IMG/VR virus record: IMGVR_UViG_3300010883_027406
Coordinates: 1 to 64,000 of that record
From: a virus
Strand: one strand, 5' to 3'
DNA: 64,000 bases
The translations under genes and the position numbers were made by a program. Below the pieces are notes generated by a model, which worked only from the letters and a program-made list of their open reading frames with translations, searched no databases and was not told the origin of the DNA. Position 1 is the first letter of the stretch, and each line of letters begins with the position of its first letter. This document shows positions 26,140-33,550 of this stretch, piece by piece.

Positions 26140-27740
26140 TGAGCAAGTTTATGCATGGTTCCTCGGTTTTATTGGGGAACAATACTATTCCAGGTGTTTC
26201 AATACCTGCGGAGTTAGAAGTTCTTATCCCTACGATATTGCAGGAATGTCGAGATTTTGGATTAGACTTTTATCCTACTGTGGTTCAAATGCTCACTTAT
26301 GACGAGATGAGCGAAATTGCTAGCTATGGAGGATTTCCTGTTAGGTATCCTCATTGGAAATGGGGAATGGAATACGAGGAGTTGCAGCGTGGTTATGAAT
26401 ATGGGATGCATCGGATATATGAACTTGTCATTAACACATCTCCATGTTACTTATATTGTTTGAATTCCAATACTTTAGTTGACAACATCACTGTTATCGC
26501 CCATGCGACTGGGCATAATGACTTTTTTAAGAATAATATATTCTTTGCTCCCACTAGTCAAAATATGATGAATCGTTTGGCAAACAATGGAACACGCATT
26601 AGAAGATATATGAATCGTTGGGGGAAAGAAAAAGTTACTGAATTCATTGATCATGTGCTTAGATTGGATACGTTGGTCGATCCTGTTAATGCTTGGTCTA
26701 AAAAAGAAATTAAAGATCCTGTAATTAGAGATTCAAGAGTATACAATCACCCTAAACGGTTAAAAGTCGAACATGGTTATATGGAGCCATGGGTTAATAC
26801 CGAGAAATGGATTTCCCGCCAGCATGAGGATATTCAAAGAGGAGAGACAGCCGCAGAGTTAGGGCTGTTCACAGAGCCGCAGAGAGACATCTTGGGGTAT
26901 TTAAGAGATTATGCTCCTTTAAAACCCTGGCAGGCTGATATAGTCGCTATGTTGTATGAGGAAGCTATGTATTTTGCCCCTCAAAGGGCGACAAAGGTTT
27001 TGAATGAAGGTTGGGCGAGTACGATTGATTTTGAAATTATGGCCAAGAGAGGCTTTGTGGGATTGGGCCAAGCAACTCATGATTGTGGAATTATTGATTA
27101 TGCTCGGCATAAAACTGGAGTGTTGGGCGGAAAATATAGCATGAACCCTTATAAGTTAGGGTTTTATCTTTTCATGGATATTGAAGAAAGATGGAATAAG
27201 GGGAGATTCGGAGCCGATTACGAAAATTGTCAGAATATGAAGCAAAAGGAAAATTGGGATGAAGGTGTTGGATTAGGCAAAGACAAAATGTTTGAGGTAA
27301 GAAAGTATTATGATGATGTAAATGCTATTATGGAATTTTTTACGGAAGACTTTTGTAATAAATATGAGTTTTTTGAATGGGAAAAATTTCCTAATGGGGA
27401 ATACAAGATAAAGAGTCGTGATCATAAATCTATTAAATCTAAATTAGTTCGCCGCCACTTAAACGGCGGATTGCCAGCGATACAATTAGTTGATCCTAAT
27501 TATCAAAACAAACGACGGTTTTTACTCCAGCATCAGTGGGATGGTCGGGAGCTTTATCTTCCATATGTTAAGGCCACATTAACATCCATTTATGCTTTGT
27601 GGCAAAGTGATATATTATTAGCTACTAGGAATCGAGACAACGAGGAGATTGTTTATTTTTGTAATGGCGTTAATGAAGAGGATGTTTTTGTGCTTACTAG
27701 AGAAGAGTGCGAGGGATTATCGTCTGAGTTGGAAGAATAG
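26139..27740 (+). CDS. spoVR: SpoVR/YcgB-like protein
   Basis: The 533-residue length is typical of SpoVR. Recognisable features are 'FDFYPTVVQMLTYDEM'-like start (reading GLDFYPTVVQMLTYDEMSEIA), 'YPHWKWGMEYEELQRGYEYG', 'VIAHATGHNDFFKNN', and 'GWASTIDFEIMAKRGFVG'. SpoVR is needed for spore cortex formation in Bacillus and works with PrkA/YeaH in other bacteria. The ATG overlaps the yeaH stop. A complete PrkA-YeaH-SpoVR set in a phage suggests takeover of this host stress pathway. Confidence 0.92.
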   Translation: MSKFMHGSSVLLGNNTIPGVSIPAELEVLIPTILQECRDFGLDFYPTVVQMLTYDEMSEIASYGGFPVRYPHWKWGMEYEELQRGYEYGMHRIYELVINTSPCYLYCLNSNTLVDNITVIAHATGHNDFFKNNIFFAPTSQNMMNRLANNGTRIRRYMNRWGKEKVTEFIDHVLRLDTLVDPVNAWSKKEIKDPVIRDSRVYNHPKRLKVEHGYMEPWVNTEKWISRQHEDIQRGETAAELGLFTEPQRDILGYLRDYAPLKPWQADIVAMLYEEAMYFAPQRATKVLNEGWASTIDFEIMAKRGFVGLGQATHDCGIIDYARHKTGVLGGKYSMNPYKLGFYLFMDIEERWNKGRFGADYENCQNMKQKENWDEGVGLGKDKMFEVRKYYDDVNAIMEFFTEDFCNKYEFFEWEKFPNGEYKIKSRDHKSIKSKLVRRHLNGGLPAIQLVDPNYQNKRRFLLQHQWDGRELYLPYVKATLTSIYALWQSDILLATRNRDNEEIVYFCNGVNEEDVFVLTREECEGLSSELEE

Positions 27741-27867
27741 TGTGATTTCATAACTTCTTTCATTACTAACGCCTTATAATTGTTTTTTTAATTATTTTTT
27801 ATTCAATTTTTGATACATTATCGAAAATTAAATTTGGTTATCTAAGGTAATTGAGGATGATTATCTG

Positions 27868-28554
27868 ATGGTCTATAAGAAAGACGACAAGACTAAAAAG
27901 CCGGACATAACGCAAACTCTTAGTGATGTTCATGCCCATTGTGTTAATTTGCATAGTAGGGAAATATATTTACATCCTAGGTACTCTGACGATGAAGGTG
28001 GCATCGAATATAAGATGGCCACAACCTTCATAAAAAATCTTCATTTGTTGAACCATGGAAGTAGAAAAAATATTTTGGTTCACATGCAAACGGATGGTGG
28101 CTCTTGGGCAGATGGAATGGCAATGTTTAATGCCATCAAATTCTCCAAGTCGCCGGTAACAATTCTTGCCTACGCTCAGGCGTCATCAATGAGCGGAATA
28201 TTATTACAGGCAGCGGACAAAAGAGTTTTAATGCCTGATTGTTATTATATGATTCATCATGGATCAGTTTATATTGATGATAATTCCATGGCTGCAAGTT
28301 CGGCGGTCGAGGTTAATAATAGCCAGTGTAAAAGGATGTTGCAAATATTTTCTGAAAGAGCTATAAATGGAGAGCATTTTAAGGATTCGTCTGAACCTCA
28401 AGTTACAAAATTTATAGATAAAAAAATTAAGGAAAATAGTGATTGGTATTTAGCTCCTGATGATGCTGTTTATTATGGTTTTGCTGACGGAGTTTTGGGG
28501 GACGATGGAGTGGAAACATTAGAAAAAATAAGGATTGGTAGAAAAATAAAATAA
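27868..28554 (+). CDS. clpP: ClpP-like serine protease
   Basis: The 228-residue protein has the ClpP fold signatures: 'ILVHMQTDGGSWADGMAMFNAI', the nucleophile in 'AYAQASSMSGILL' (Ser107) and 'YYMIHHGS' (His130). A late 'DDAVYYGFADGVL' offers the Asp. Similar ClpP-like enzymes in phages act as prohead or maturation proteases, or join host Clp ATPases. No scaffold or capsid gene is adjacent, so a role in protein turnover, possibly of tmRNA-tagged proteins, is also open. Confidence 0.88.
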   Translation: MVYKKDDKTKKPDITQTLSDVHAHCVNLHSREIYLHPRYSDDEGGIEYKMATTFIKNLHLLNHGSRKNILVHMQTDGGSWADGMAMFNAIKFSKSPVTILAYAQASSMSGILLQAADKRVLMPDCYYMIHHGSVYIDDNSMAASSAVEVNNSQCKRMLQIFSERAINGEHFKDSSEPQVTKFIDKKIKENSDWYLAPDDAVYYGFADGVLGDDGVETLEKIRIGRKIK

Positions 28555-29115
28555 ATGTCAAAAACAAAAATTCCTATTAACGAAAAACCTCCCCATGAAC
28601 GAGTTAAAGTTGGGAAGAAGAATGAAAAGAGAGTTATAAATTGTCTCAACAAGCATCATAATTGGAATCTTGAGGAGGCAACAAGAGAAGAAGACAGAAT
28701 AGAAAAAGTGGATTGTTATGAGGTTTCAAAAACGGGCAAGAGATTAGCTGCCCAAGTGAAAACTCGTGTTAGTGGAGATGATATATTAGTTGATATTTTT
28801 GAGCCTTATTACGGTATAGATGATGATAGAACCAAAAAAGGCCGTGATACATGTAGAGATTATGATCTTTATATTTGCCTTTCTAAGGACGGCAAAACTA
28901 TAAGAGTTGTTAATGGGAAGGCTCTTAAAAGAATGCTTAGAAAGTTGGCTAATAAATGGAAGAGTGAAAACTGCCGACTTCCATTTACGTTTGATAATGA
29001 TTGTGAATTTAAATGGCACAGAGACAGGTGGAGTGGCGTTCCTAAATTGTTATGCTTCATTCCTCCTGAAGTTTTTAAAACCGGCACAGAGATTACTTTT
29101 TTTGACATGAAGTGA
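28555..29115 (+). CDS. PD-(D/E)xK nuclease-like protein, 186 aa
   Basis: The start directly abuts the clpP stop. The segment 'EKVDCYEVSKTGKRLAAQVKTR' has the Asp, then Gln-x-Lys, of a restriction-endonuclease-like fold. Later there is 'YDLYICLSKDGKTIRVV', another strand pair of such folds. The family is diverse and the Gln variant reduces certainty of activity. Role unknown. Confidence 0.6.
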   Translation: MSKTKIPINEKPPHERVKVGKKNEKRVINCLNKHHNWNLEEATREEDRIEKVDCYEVSKTGKRLAAQVKTRVSGDDILVDIFEPYYGIDDDRTKKGRDTCRDYDLYICLSKDGKTIRVVNGKALKRMLRKLANKWKSENCRLPFTFDNDCEFKWHRDRWSGVPKLLCFIPPEVFKTGTEITFFDMK

Positions 29116-29119
29116 AATT

Positions 29120-29275
29120 ATGGATATCAATAAATTTTTGTTCTCTCCTTGGACAATGATTCGGGTTAACAAGGAAACGTTTTTTAAACAGCACCCAATG
29201 AATGATGAGACTAGTTTTGTTTTAATTGAATCTCGTAGTTATATTTACACTCAAAAAGAACAGCTTTTAAAGTAA
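29120..29275 (+). CDS. Small protein, 51 aa
   Basis: The frame begins 'MDINKFLFSPWTMIRVNKE' and ends with 'SYIYTQKEQLLK'. It fills the gap before the polymerase gene and has ordinary codon use, with no known domain. No Shine-Dalgarno site is obvious (GTGAAATT before the ATG). Confidence 0.55.
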   Translation: MDINKFLFSPWTMIRVNKETFFKQHPMNDETSFVLIESRSYIYTQKEQLLK

Positions 29276-29287
29276 GAAGTTTGATCT

Positions 29288-30634
29288 ATGAAACACGAAG
29301 TTTGTGGATTTGAACATTTGCATTTGCACACGGATTTCAGCCTCCTAGATGGATTTGGGAAAGTTGAAGAATATGCTGCTCGTGCCCCAGAGATAAATCA
29401 GCAATTTCTCTGCGTAACAGATCATGGGATGCTAGGGGCTGTTCCTCGCCAAATAAAATCTTGTGAAGAAAATGGCATTAAGCCCATATTTGGCTGTGAG
29501 CTTTACGTGAACCCCATGCAGCCTGAGGCAAAAGATTTGTCTGAGTTGCATGCTGTCACTTCTGAATTTGGCCCAGAGGAAAAAGAAAAGCTTAGAAAGT
29601 CTTATCATCTTTTAGCCATTGCATATAATGATGTTGGATATAGCAATTTGGTTAATCTTTGTTCATGGGCGTGGCTCAATGGGTATTATTACCGGCCCAG
29701 AGTTAATCATGAAATGCTGATGAAACATAAAGAAGGTCTTATTTTTACTTCTTGTTGTATCAACAGCGAAATCGGGCAGGCGTTTCTTAAGGAAGGGGAA
29801 GAATCTGCCTTTGCTATGGTTGAAAAATATATGGCCATGTTTGGTGAAAATTTTTATCTTGAACTTATGATGTTAGATTTTGATAAGCAAAAGCCATATG
29901 ATAAGTTTATTATAAAAGCTCATGATAAGTATGGGATTCCTATAGAACTTACTCAAGATTGTCATTATTGTTATAAAGAAGATTCACACTACCAAAGATT
30001 GACCCTGATGATACAGGGGAATAAGACAGTTGAGGATGTTCGAAAAGCAGAAGAGCAAGGGACTGCGGGAGACATGTTTGAGTTGCAAGATAAGAATCTT
30101 TGGATGAAATCTGAGGATGAGCTTAATGAAAAATGGGAAAGCGATTATTCAGATGTTATTGATTATGATTTGTTCAAACAGGCTAAAAAAACTACTGTAG
30201 ACGTTTGCAATAAAGCTAAGGGAGTTGAGTTAGATAGGTCTATTAAATTGCCGCAAATACCTGACGCAAATGAAAAGCTTATGGAAGCCATCATCGTTGG
30301 ATTTAAAAGCAGGAACCTTCCTAAGACTAATAAGTATTTAAGTCGCATTAAGGAAGAGTATGAATTAATTTCCAAAAAAGAATTTTCTAGTTATTTCCTT
30401 ATACAAAAGATGATGACGGATGAGGCCCGTAGGGTGTGCCCCAAGCTTTTGGGCTGGGGGGACGGGTCAGAGGCAGTTGGTGCAGGTAGAGGGAGTGCTG
30501 TAGGGAGTTTGATTTGTTATTGTCTTTATATAACGGACGTAGACCCAGTCCACCATGATCTTTTGTTTTCTAGATTTATGAGTGAGGCTCGTGGCGGTAA
30601 ATCTATGAAGCTTAGATTTTCTAAGGTCGGCTGA
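29288..30634 (+). CDS. dnaE: DNA polymerase III alpha subunit, N-terminal part (PHP to pre-palm)
   Basis: The 448-residue product has the PHP domain: 'FEHLHLHTDFSLLDGFG' (metal His), 'VTDHGMLGAV', 'FGCELYV' and 'LTQDCHYCYKED'. It continues to the start of the polymerase core, 'GAGRGSAVGSLICYCLYITD' and 'DPVHHDLLFSRFM', where bacterial DnaE reads 'RGSGAGSLVAY' and 'DLLFERFLNPERVS'. It then ends about six residues before the position of the catalytic DxD, with a short unique tail. The rest is in a second gene at 33551. The PHP metal ligands look intact, so it may proofread. The next gene overlaps the stop. Confidence 0.9.
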   Translation: MKHEVCGFEHLHLHTDFSLLDGFGKVEEYAARAPEINQQFLCVTDHGMLGAVPRQIKSCEENGIKPIFGCELYVNPMQPEAKDLSELHAVTSEFGPEEKEKLRKSYHLLAIAYNDVGYSNLVNLCSWAWLNGYYYRPRVNHEMLMKHKEGLIFTSCCINSEIGQAFLKEGEESAFAMVEKYMAMFGENFYLELMMLDFDKQKPYDKFIIKAHDKYGIPIELTQDCHYCYKEDSHYQRLTLMIQGNKTVEDVRKAEEQGTAGDMFELQDKNLWMKSEDELNEKWESDYSDVIDYDLFKQAKKTTVDVCNKAKGVELDRSIKLPQIPDANEKLMEAIIVGFKSRNLPKTNKYLSRIKEEYELISKKEFSSYFLIQKMMTDEARRVCPKLLGWGDGSEAVGAGRGSAVGSLICYCLYITDVDPVHHDLLFSRFMSEARGGKSMKLRFSKVG

Positions 30635-31125
30635 TGAAAATAGTGCTAACAGGCGGTACTTTTTGCAAATCATATTGCCCTCATCAAGGCTCCATGATAT
30701 TTGATCGTGACAAGGCTCTGGCTGCATTTTATGATATTGTCAAATTTGTTAGATTCATTAATAAACCAAAAATTGCTGTATGGGATTTAGTAGATTCTCG
30801 TGAAATGCAGACTTCTGATCGAGAAGATCTTTATTGTTTTTGTGAATCATTGGATGATGATAAAATTGTTATTGTTCACGGCACAGATATGATGCAATAC
30901 ACGCTGGAACATTTCTCCCAGAAGAAAGATCTGTCAAAAACATTTGTTTTTACAGGATCTTGGGTTCCTTGGGCACATGACAAATCAGATGCAGTGTTTA
31001 ATTTGGGCTATGCGATGGCTTGTGCTGATTATAAGAAAAAGGGCGCATACATAGCTATGAATGGACATTGTTTTGCTGATGATGTTAAGAAAAATTGGAA
31101 AGCACTAAAGTATTATAAGGATTGA
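30634..31125 (+). CDS. Asparaginase-like N-terminal domain protein, 163 aa
   Basis: The start 'MKIVLTGGTF' has the TGGT motif of L-asparaginases (nucleophile Thr). 'IVIVHGTDMMQYTLEHF' (about 80-96) matches the second catalytic HGTDT-type motif, with Met in place of the second Thr. 'FVFTGSWVPWAHDKSDAVFNLGYAMACA' matches the following strand-helix. The C-terminal domain of a normal 330-residue enzyme is missing. It could be a reduced amidohydrolase or a binding protein. The ATG overlaps the stop of the polymerase N-half. Confidence 0.78.
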   Translation: MKIVLTGGTFCKSYCPHQGSMIFDRDKALAAFYDIVKFVRFINKPKIAVWDLVDSREMQTSDREDLYCFCESLDDDKIVIVHGTDMMQYTLEHFSQKKDLSKTFVFTGSWVPWAHDKSDAVFNLGYAMACADYKKKGAYIAMNGHCFADDVKKNWKALKYYKD

Positions 31126-31129
31126 AGTT

Positions 31130-31321
31130 ATGAAAATAACAATAGAATCTCGTGGAGAGTTGCCCAATAACTGTAAGGGTTGGGTTGTTAAGATAGAAGA
31201 TGGAGAATATGTGCAAGAGACGGCGTTTTCTTTGTTTGAAGAAGTATCTGCTTTTCTTGAAGATGGTTTTTGCGTGGACGACCCTGATCGATGGATGGAA
31301 GGTTTGGCCGGTAAGCCTTAA
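31130..31321 (+). CDS. Unknown small protein, 63 aa
   Basis: Starts four bases after the asparaginase-like gene with a GAAGTT leader. The product alternates strands and acidic segments ('WVVKIEDGEYVQETAFSLFE') and ends 'WMEGLAGKP'. No family recognised. Confidence 0.55.
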   Translation: MKITIESRGELPNNCKGWVVKIEDGEYVQETAFSLFEEVSAFLEDGFCVDDPDRWMEGLAGKP

Positions 31322-31465
31322 TTAATTATCTTCTTTTTTAAAAGAGACTGACTCAAGCCTCTGTTTCTCGGCGTTCCATTTACACTCGTAGATCTTTTGG
31401 GGCTTGCGCCCTCCTTCCTCTTCAATCTTATCTTTTTCTTTTTTAAATGATAATATTTTAGTCAT
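31322..31465 (-). CDS. Small Lys/Glu-rich protein, 47 aa
   Basis: The frame begins 'MTKILSFKKEKDKIEEEGG' and ends 'SVSFKKEDN'. Its ATG overlaps the end of the 396-residue gene by eight bases, so it would be the last gene of the PspC operon. The composition is plausible for a real small protein, but no ribosome-binding site is clear. Confidence 0.45.
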   Translation of the reverse strand: MTKILSFKKEKDKIEEEGGRKPQKIYECKWNAEKQRLESVSFKKEDN

Positions 31466-32648
31466 CAGATTTTTTAGATTTCTTCCATTCTTCATGAGTT
31501 TTGTTTTTGTGAACTGAATTGCAAGATTTGAAAGGGTGATCCTTCATCATGTCAAATTTGGACTTTCCCTTATCCTTGGATTCTTCCTTATCATCCTTGG
31601 ATTCTTCCTTATCATCATCCTTGGATTCTTCCTTATCAGATTTTTTAGATTTTTTCCATTCTTCATGAGTTTTGCCAGGATGAGCTTTCTTGCATGATTT
31701 GCCAGGATGATCCTGCATCATTTTAAAAGCATCTTTTGATTCAACGTATTTTCCGAATGCGCTTTCGTCCACGCCAGCATCCCAACTGCCAGCTTTTTGT
31801 TCGTCTTCATGATCATGATCATGATCATAATCATCATCGTGTCGGTGCCATCGTGGTGAACCAGACCCTTGATCAATGTCATGTTTTTTTAACATTTCTA
31901 CTATTTTGGGGAAATGTTCATCTAAAAGCTCTTCAATATCTTCTCTTTCTACTTCAAGGTCGGATGCAACTTGATGAAGTATTTCTTTTGATGATTTGTG
32001 TTTGTATTCTGGGCTGTGCATAATTGACATTATTTTAGCATTCACCATGTCCCCGAATTTAGGATCGGCAGAATGACCGTGTCCTACTGATTTTTGCTCG
32101 ATGGCAAACATGCCTTTAGCGTGTTTTGAGTTGACCAGAGGAGCGTCCATGTCGTCTAGACCTGCATCTTTGTACATTTGAATGATTTGATCTGCGGTTG
32201 CCTTATCAACTTCTGAACCTTTGGGATGTTTGGCGTATATTTGTTTATCTAGCTGATTGCTGTCGTGCAACCCTTTCTCATTCTGTTGGCGTTGCGTCCT
32301 GATCAACGTCCTACCACTTCCGTCCGGGGCGGGGTTTTTTCCGCCCTGCGAAAGTTGAGCAAAATAATTATCAGTGGAACCAAGCGATTTCGCCTGCTCG
32401 TCTAAGACATCAACTATTTTTTTTTTGGAGGAAGGAACTTCAGTATCGGGTTCCCAAACCATGTTTTTATCGCCAACGTCGCCTAAACCTTGATCACCTT
32501 TAACTTTAATTCCTTTGCCCACATAGGGAGCCTTGTGGCCTTTAGGAGCCTTTGGAATGCTGTCGTGGTAGTCTGCCTTTAGTTCTTCTCTAGGTTTGAC
32601 TAGTTTGCCTTTTTTATTAACGTATTCTTTGAATGATTTAAATTTCAT
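31458..32648 (-). CDS. Large charged protein with capsid-targeting-like N-terminus, 396 aa
   Basis: I take the ATG at 32648 (after GAGGAAGAACT) rather than a longer frame from 32678; it starts 'MKFKSFKEYVNKKGKLVKP', matching the motif family. The body contains a middle domain ('GKNPAPDGSGRTLIRTQRQ') and a His/Asp-rich stretch ('RHDDDYDHDHDHEDE'). The C-terminus has repeated Lys/Ser/Asp/Glu segments such as 'KSDKEESKDDDKEESK', and two copies of a 'DHPxKSCxxxHxxKTHEEWKKSKKS' unit. It looks like an internal or packaged protein. The ATG overlaps the pspC stop (ATGA). Confidence 0.65.
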   Translation of the reverse strand: MKFKSFKEYVNKKGKLVKPREELKADYHDSIPKAPKGHKAPYVGKGIKVKGDQGLGDVGDKNMVWEPDTEVPSSKKKIVDVLDEQAKSLGSTDNYFAQLSQGGKNPAPDGSGRTLIRTQRQQNEKGLHDSNQLDKQIYAKHPKGSEVDKATADQIIQMYKDAGLDDMDAPLVNSKHAKGMFAIEQKSVGHGHSADPKFGDMVNAKIMSIMHSPEYKHKSSKEILHQVASDLEVEREDIEELLDEHFPKIVEMLKKHDIDQGSGSPRWHRHDDDYDHDHDHEDEQKAGSWDAGVDESAFGKYVESKDAFKMMQDHPGKSCKKAHPGKTHEEWKKSKKSDKEESKDDDKEESKDDKEESKDKGKSKFDMMKDHPFKSCNSVHKNKTHEEWKKSKKSDD

Positions 32649-32827
32649 AGTTCTTCCTCTTTGGGCATTAGTAACCAAAGTAATAAGTAGATAATTGGCC
32701 CGACGCCAAAAGCCAAAAAACCTACAACAAATACAAGCCTCATTATTATAGGGTCAATTTCTAAGGATTTTGCTAGTCCTGAGCATATCCCTGCGATTAC
32801 TTTATTGTTTGAATCTCTCTTAACCAT
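32645..32827 (-). CDS. pspC: PspC-domain membrane protein, 60 aa
   Basis: The whole protein is a PspC domain: 'NKVIAGICSGLAKSLEIDP' followed by a hydrophobic segment ('LVFVVGFLAFGVGPIIYLLLWLLMP'). PspC is a membrane partner in the phage-shock response, which counters envelope stress. A phage copy could blunt or trigger that response. It is the first gene of a minus-strand unit. A TATATAC box (about 32839) and an AAAGGG site precede it. Confidence 0.88.
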   Translation of the reverse strand: MVKRDSNNKVIAGICSGLAKSLEIDPIIMRLVFVVGFLAFGVGPIIYLLLWLLMPKEEEL

Positions 32828-32876
32828 ATTGGCCCTTTCGTATATACTATTTATGTATTAATTTCTTATTTTAAAC

Positions 32877-32884
32877 TAAATATA
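32877..32884 (+). promoter_or_regulatory. Putative late promoter box three bases before the 32888 start
   Basis: TAAATATA is followed by CAC and the ATG, the same octamer-plus-three spacing as at six other starts. Confidence 0.45.
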
Positions 32885-32887
32885 CAC

Positions 32888-33070
32888 ATGAAAAACATAG
32901 AAGGTTTAGACCTTAAAAAGGCTGAGACATTATTAGAAAAAGAAAACAAGGTTATTCGTGTAGCTAAGTTGGATGGCGAACCGCTCATTTTGACTTGTGA
33001 CTATATGCTTGGCAGAGTTAATGTTGAAGTTGAAAACGATAAGGTTGTTTCCATAATTGGAGAATTTTAG
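32888..33070 (+). CDS. Small protein resembling peptidase inhibitor I78, 60 aa
   Basis: The sequence 'KVIRVAKLDGEPLILTCDYMLGRVNVEVENDKVVSI' follows the I78/potato-inhibitor-like pattern of an Arg in a strand, a loop, 'DY-x(3)-R-[LV]-N-V' and a closing strand. The family binds serine proteases. The match is by pattern only. There is no Shine-Dalgarno site, and a late-promoter-like box sits just upstream. Confidence 0.5.
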   Translation: MKNIEGLDLKKAETLLEKENKVIRVAKLDGEPLILTCDYMLGRVNVEVENDKVVSIIGEF

Positions 33071-33098
33071 TTTACAATTTTCTTTTTTGAAGTATAAT

Positions 33099-33104
33099 TA
33101 TAAT
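33099..33104 (+). promoter_or_regulatory. -10 element of the tmRNA promoter
   Basis: TATAAT ends seven bases before the mature 5' end of the tmRNA, the normal distance for a sigma70-type transcription start. A second TATAAT lies at 33093-33098. A TTTACA at 33071 could be a -35 for that upstream box (16-base spacer). Confidence 0.6.
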
Positions 33105-33111
33105 AGACTTA

Positions 33112-33467
33112 GGGCTGGAAATGGTATCGATTGGCTGTTGAGTTCTTGAGTTGCCTGTAGGAGTTGATCGGAAGGCTCCTTAAAAATCCGATTAAAAATT
33201 TAGTTGACAAAACTAATTTCGCTATGGCTGCTTAATTATAAGCAACCCAAGTTTCAAAGGTCTGCCAGTGACGTTTGACAACTTGCCGCAATACTGGCTG
33301 CGTTCAAAACAAATCAAACTACTTTTGAACTAAGATTCGTTGTTTGATAGTTGATTTAAACCTTTGTTTGTTGTGGTTTAATGATGCGAAACTCAAACAT
33401 CAAACTATACAGGTAGACGCTTTTGAATAGGTAGTGCAAGACACGGGTTCGACTCCCGTCCGGTCCA
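33112..33467 (+). ncRNA. ssrA: Transfer-messenger RNA (tmRNA), one-piece
   Basis: The 5' end GGGCTGG pairs with CCGGTCC at 33460-33466, giving a seven-pair acceptor stem with the G3-U pair that marks alanine tRNAs. The T arm reads ACGGG-TTCGACT-CCCGT, and the discriminator A is at 33467; CCA is not encoded. Inside lies a tag frame after TAGTT: codons from 33206 give D-K-T-N-F-A-M-A-A and a TAA at 33233. With the charged Ala the tag would be ADKTNFAMAA, similar to bacterial degradation tags. The RNA would rescue stalled ribosomes and mark proteins for proteolysis. It is flanked by a promoter and a strong terminator. Confidence 0.93.
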
Positions 33468-33471
33468 CTGA

Positions 33472-33505
33472 AGCTCCCCTCGCATTGCGAGGGGAGCTTT
33501 TTTTG
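33472..33505 (+). terminator. Strong Rho-independent terminator after the tmRNA
   Basis: AGCTCCCCTCGC and GCGAGGGGAGCT form a perfect 12-bp stem with a three-base ATT loop, followed by seven T. It directly follows the tmRNA 3' end and is among the clearest terminators in the window. Confidence 0.96.
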
Positions 33506-33550
33506 TTATGATGTTGTTTTTTCAATTTATATGCATTAAACTTGATTTTC

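Noticed and set aside
30635-33541. Group I or II intron separating the polymerase halves
   Set aside because: The interval holds several genes on both strands and a tmRNA with its own promoter and terminator, not an intron core.
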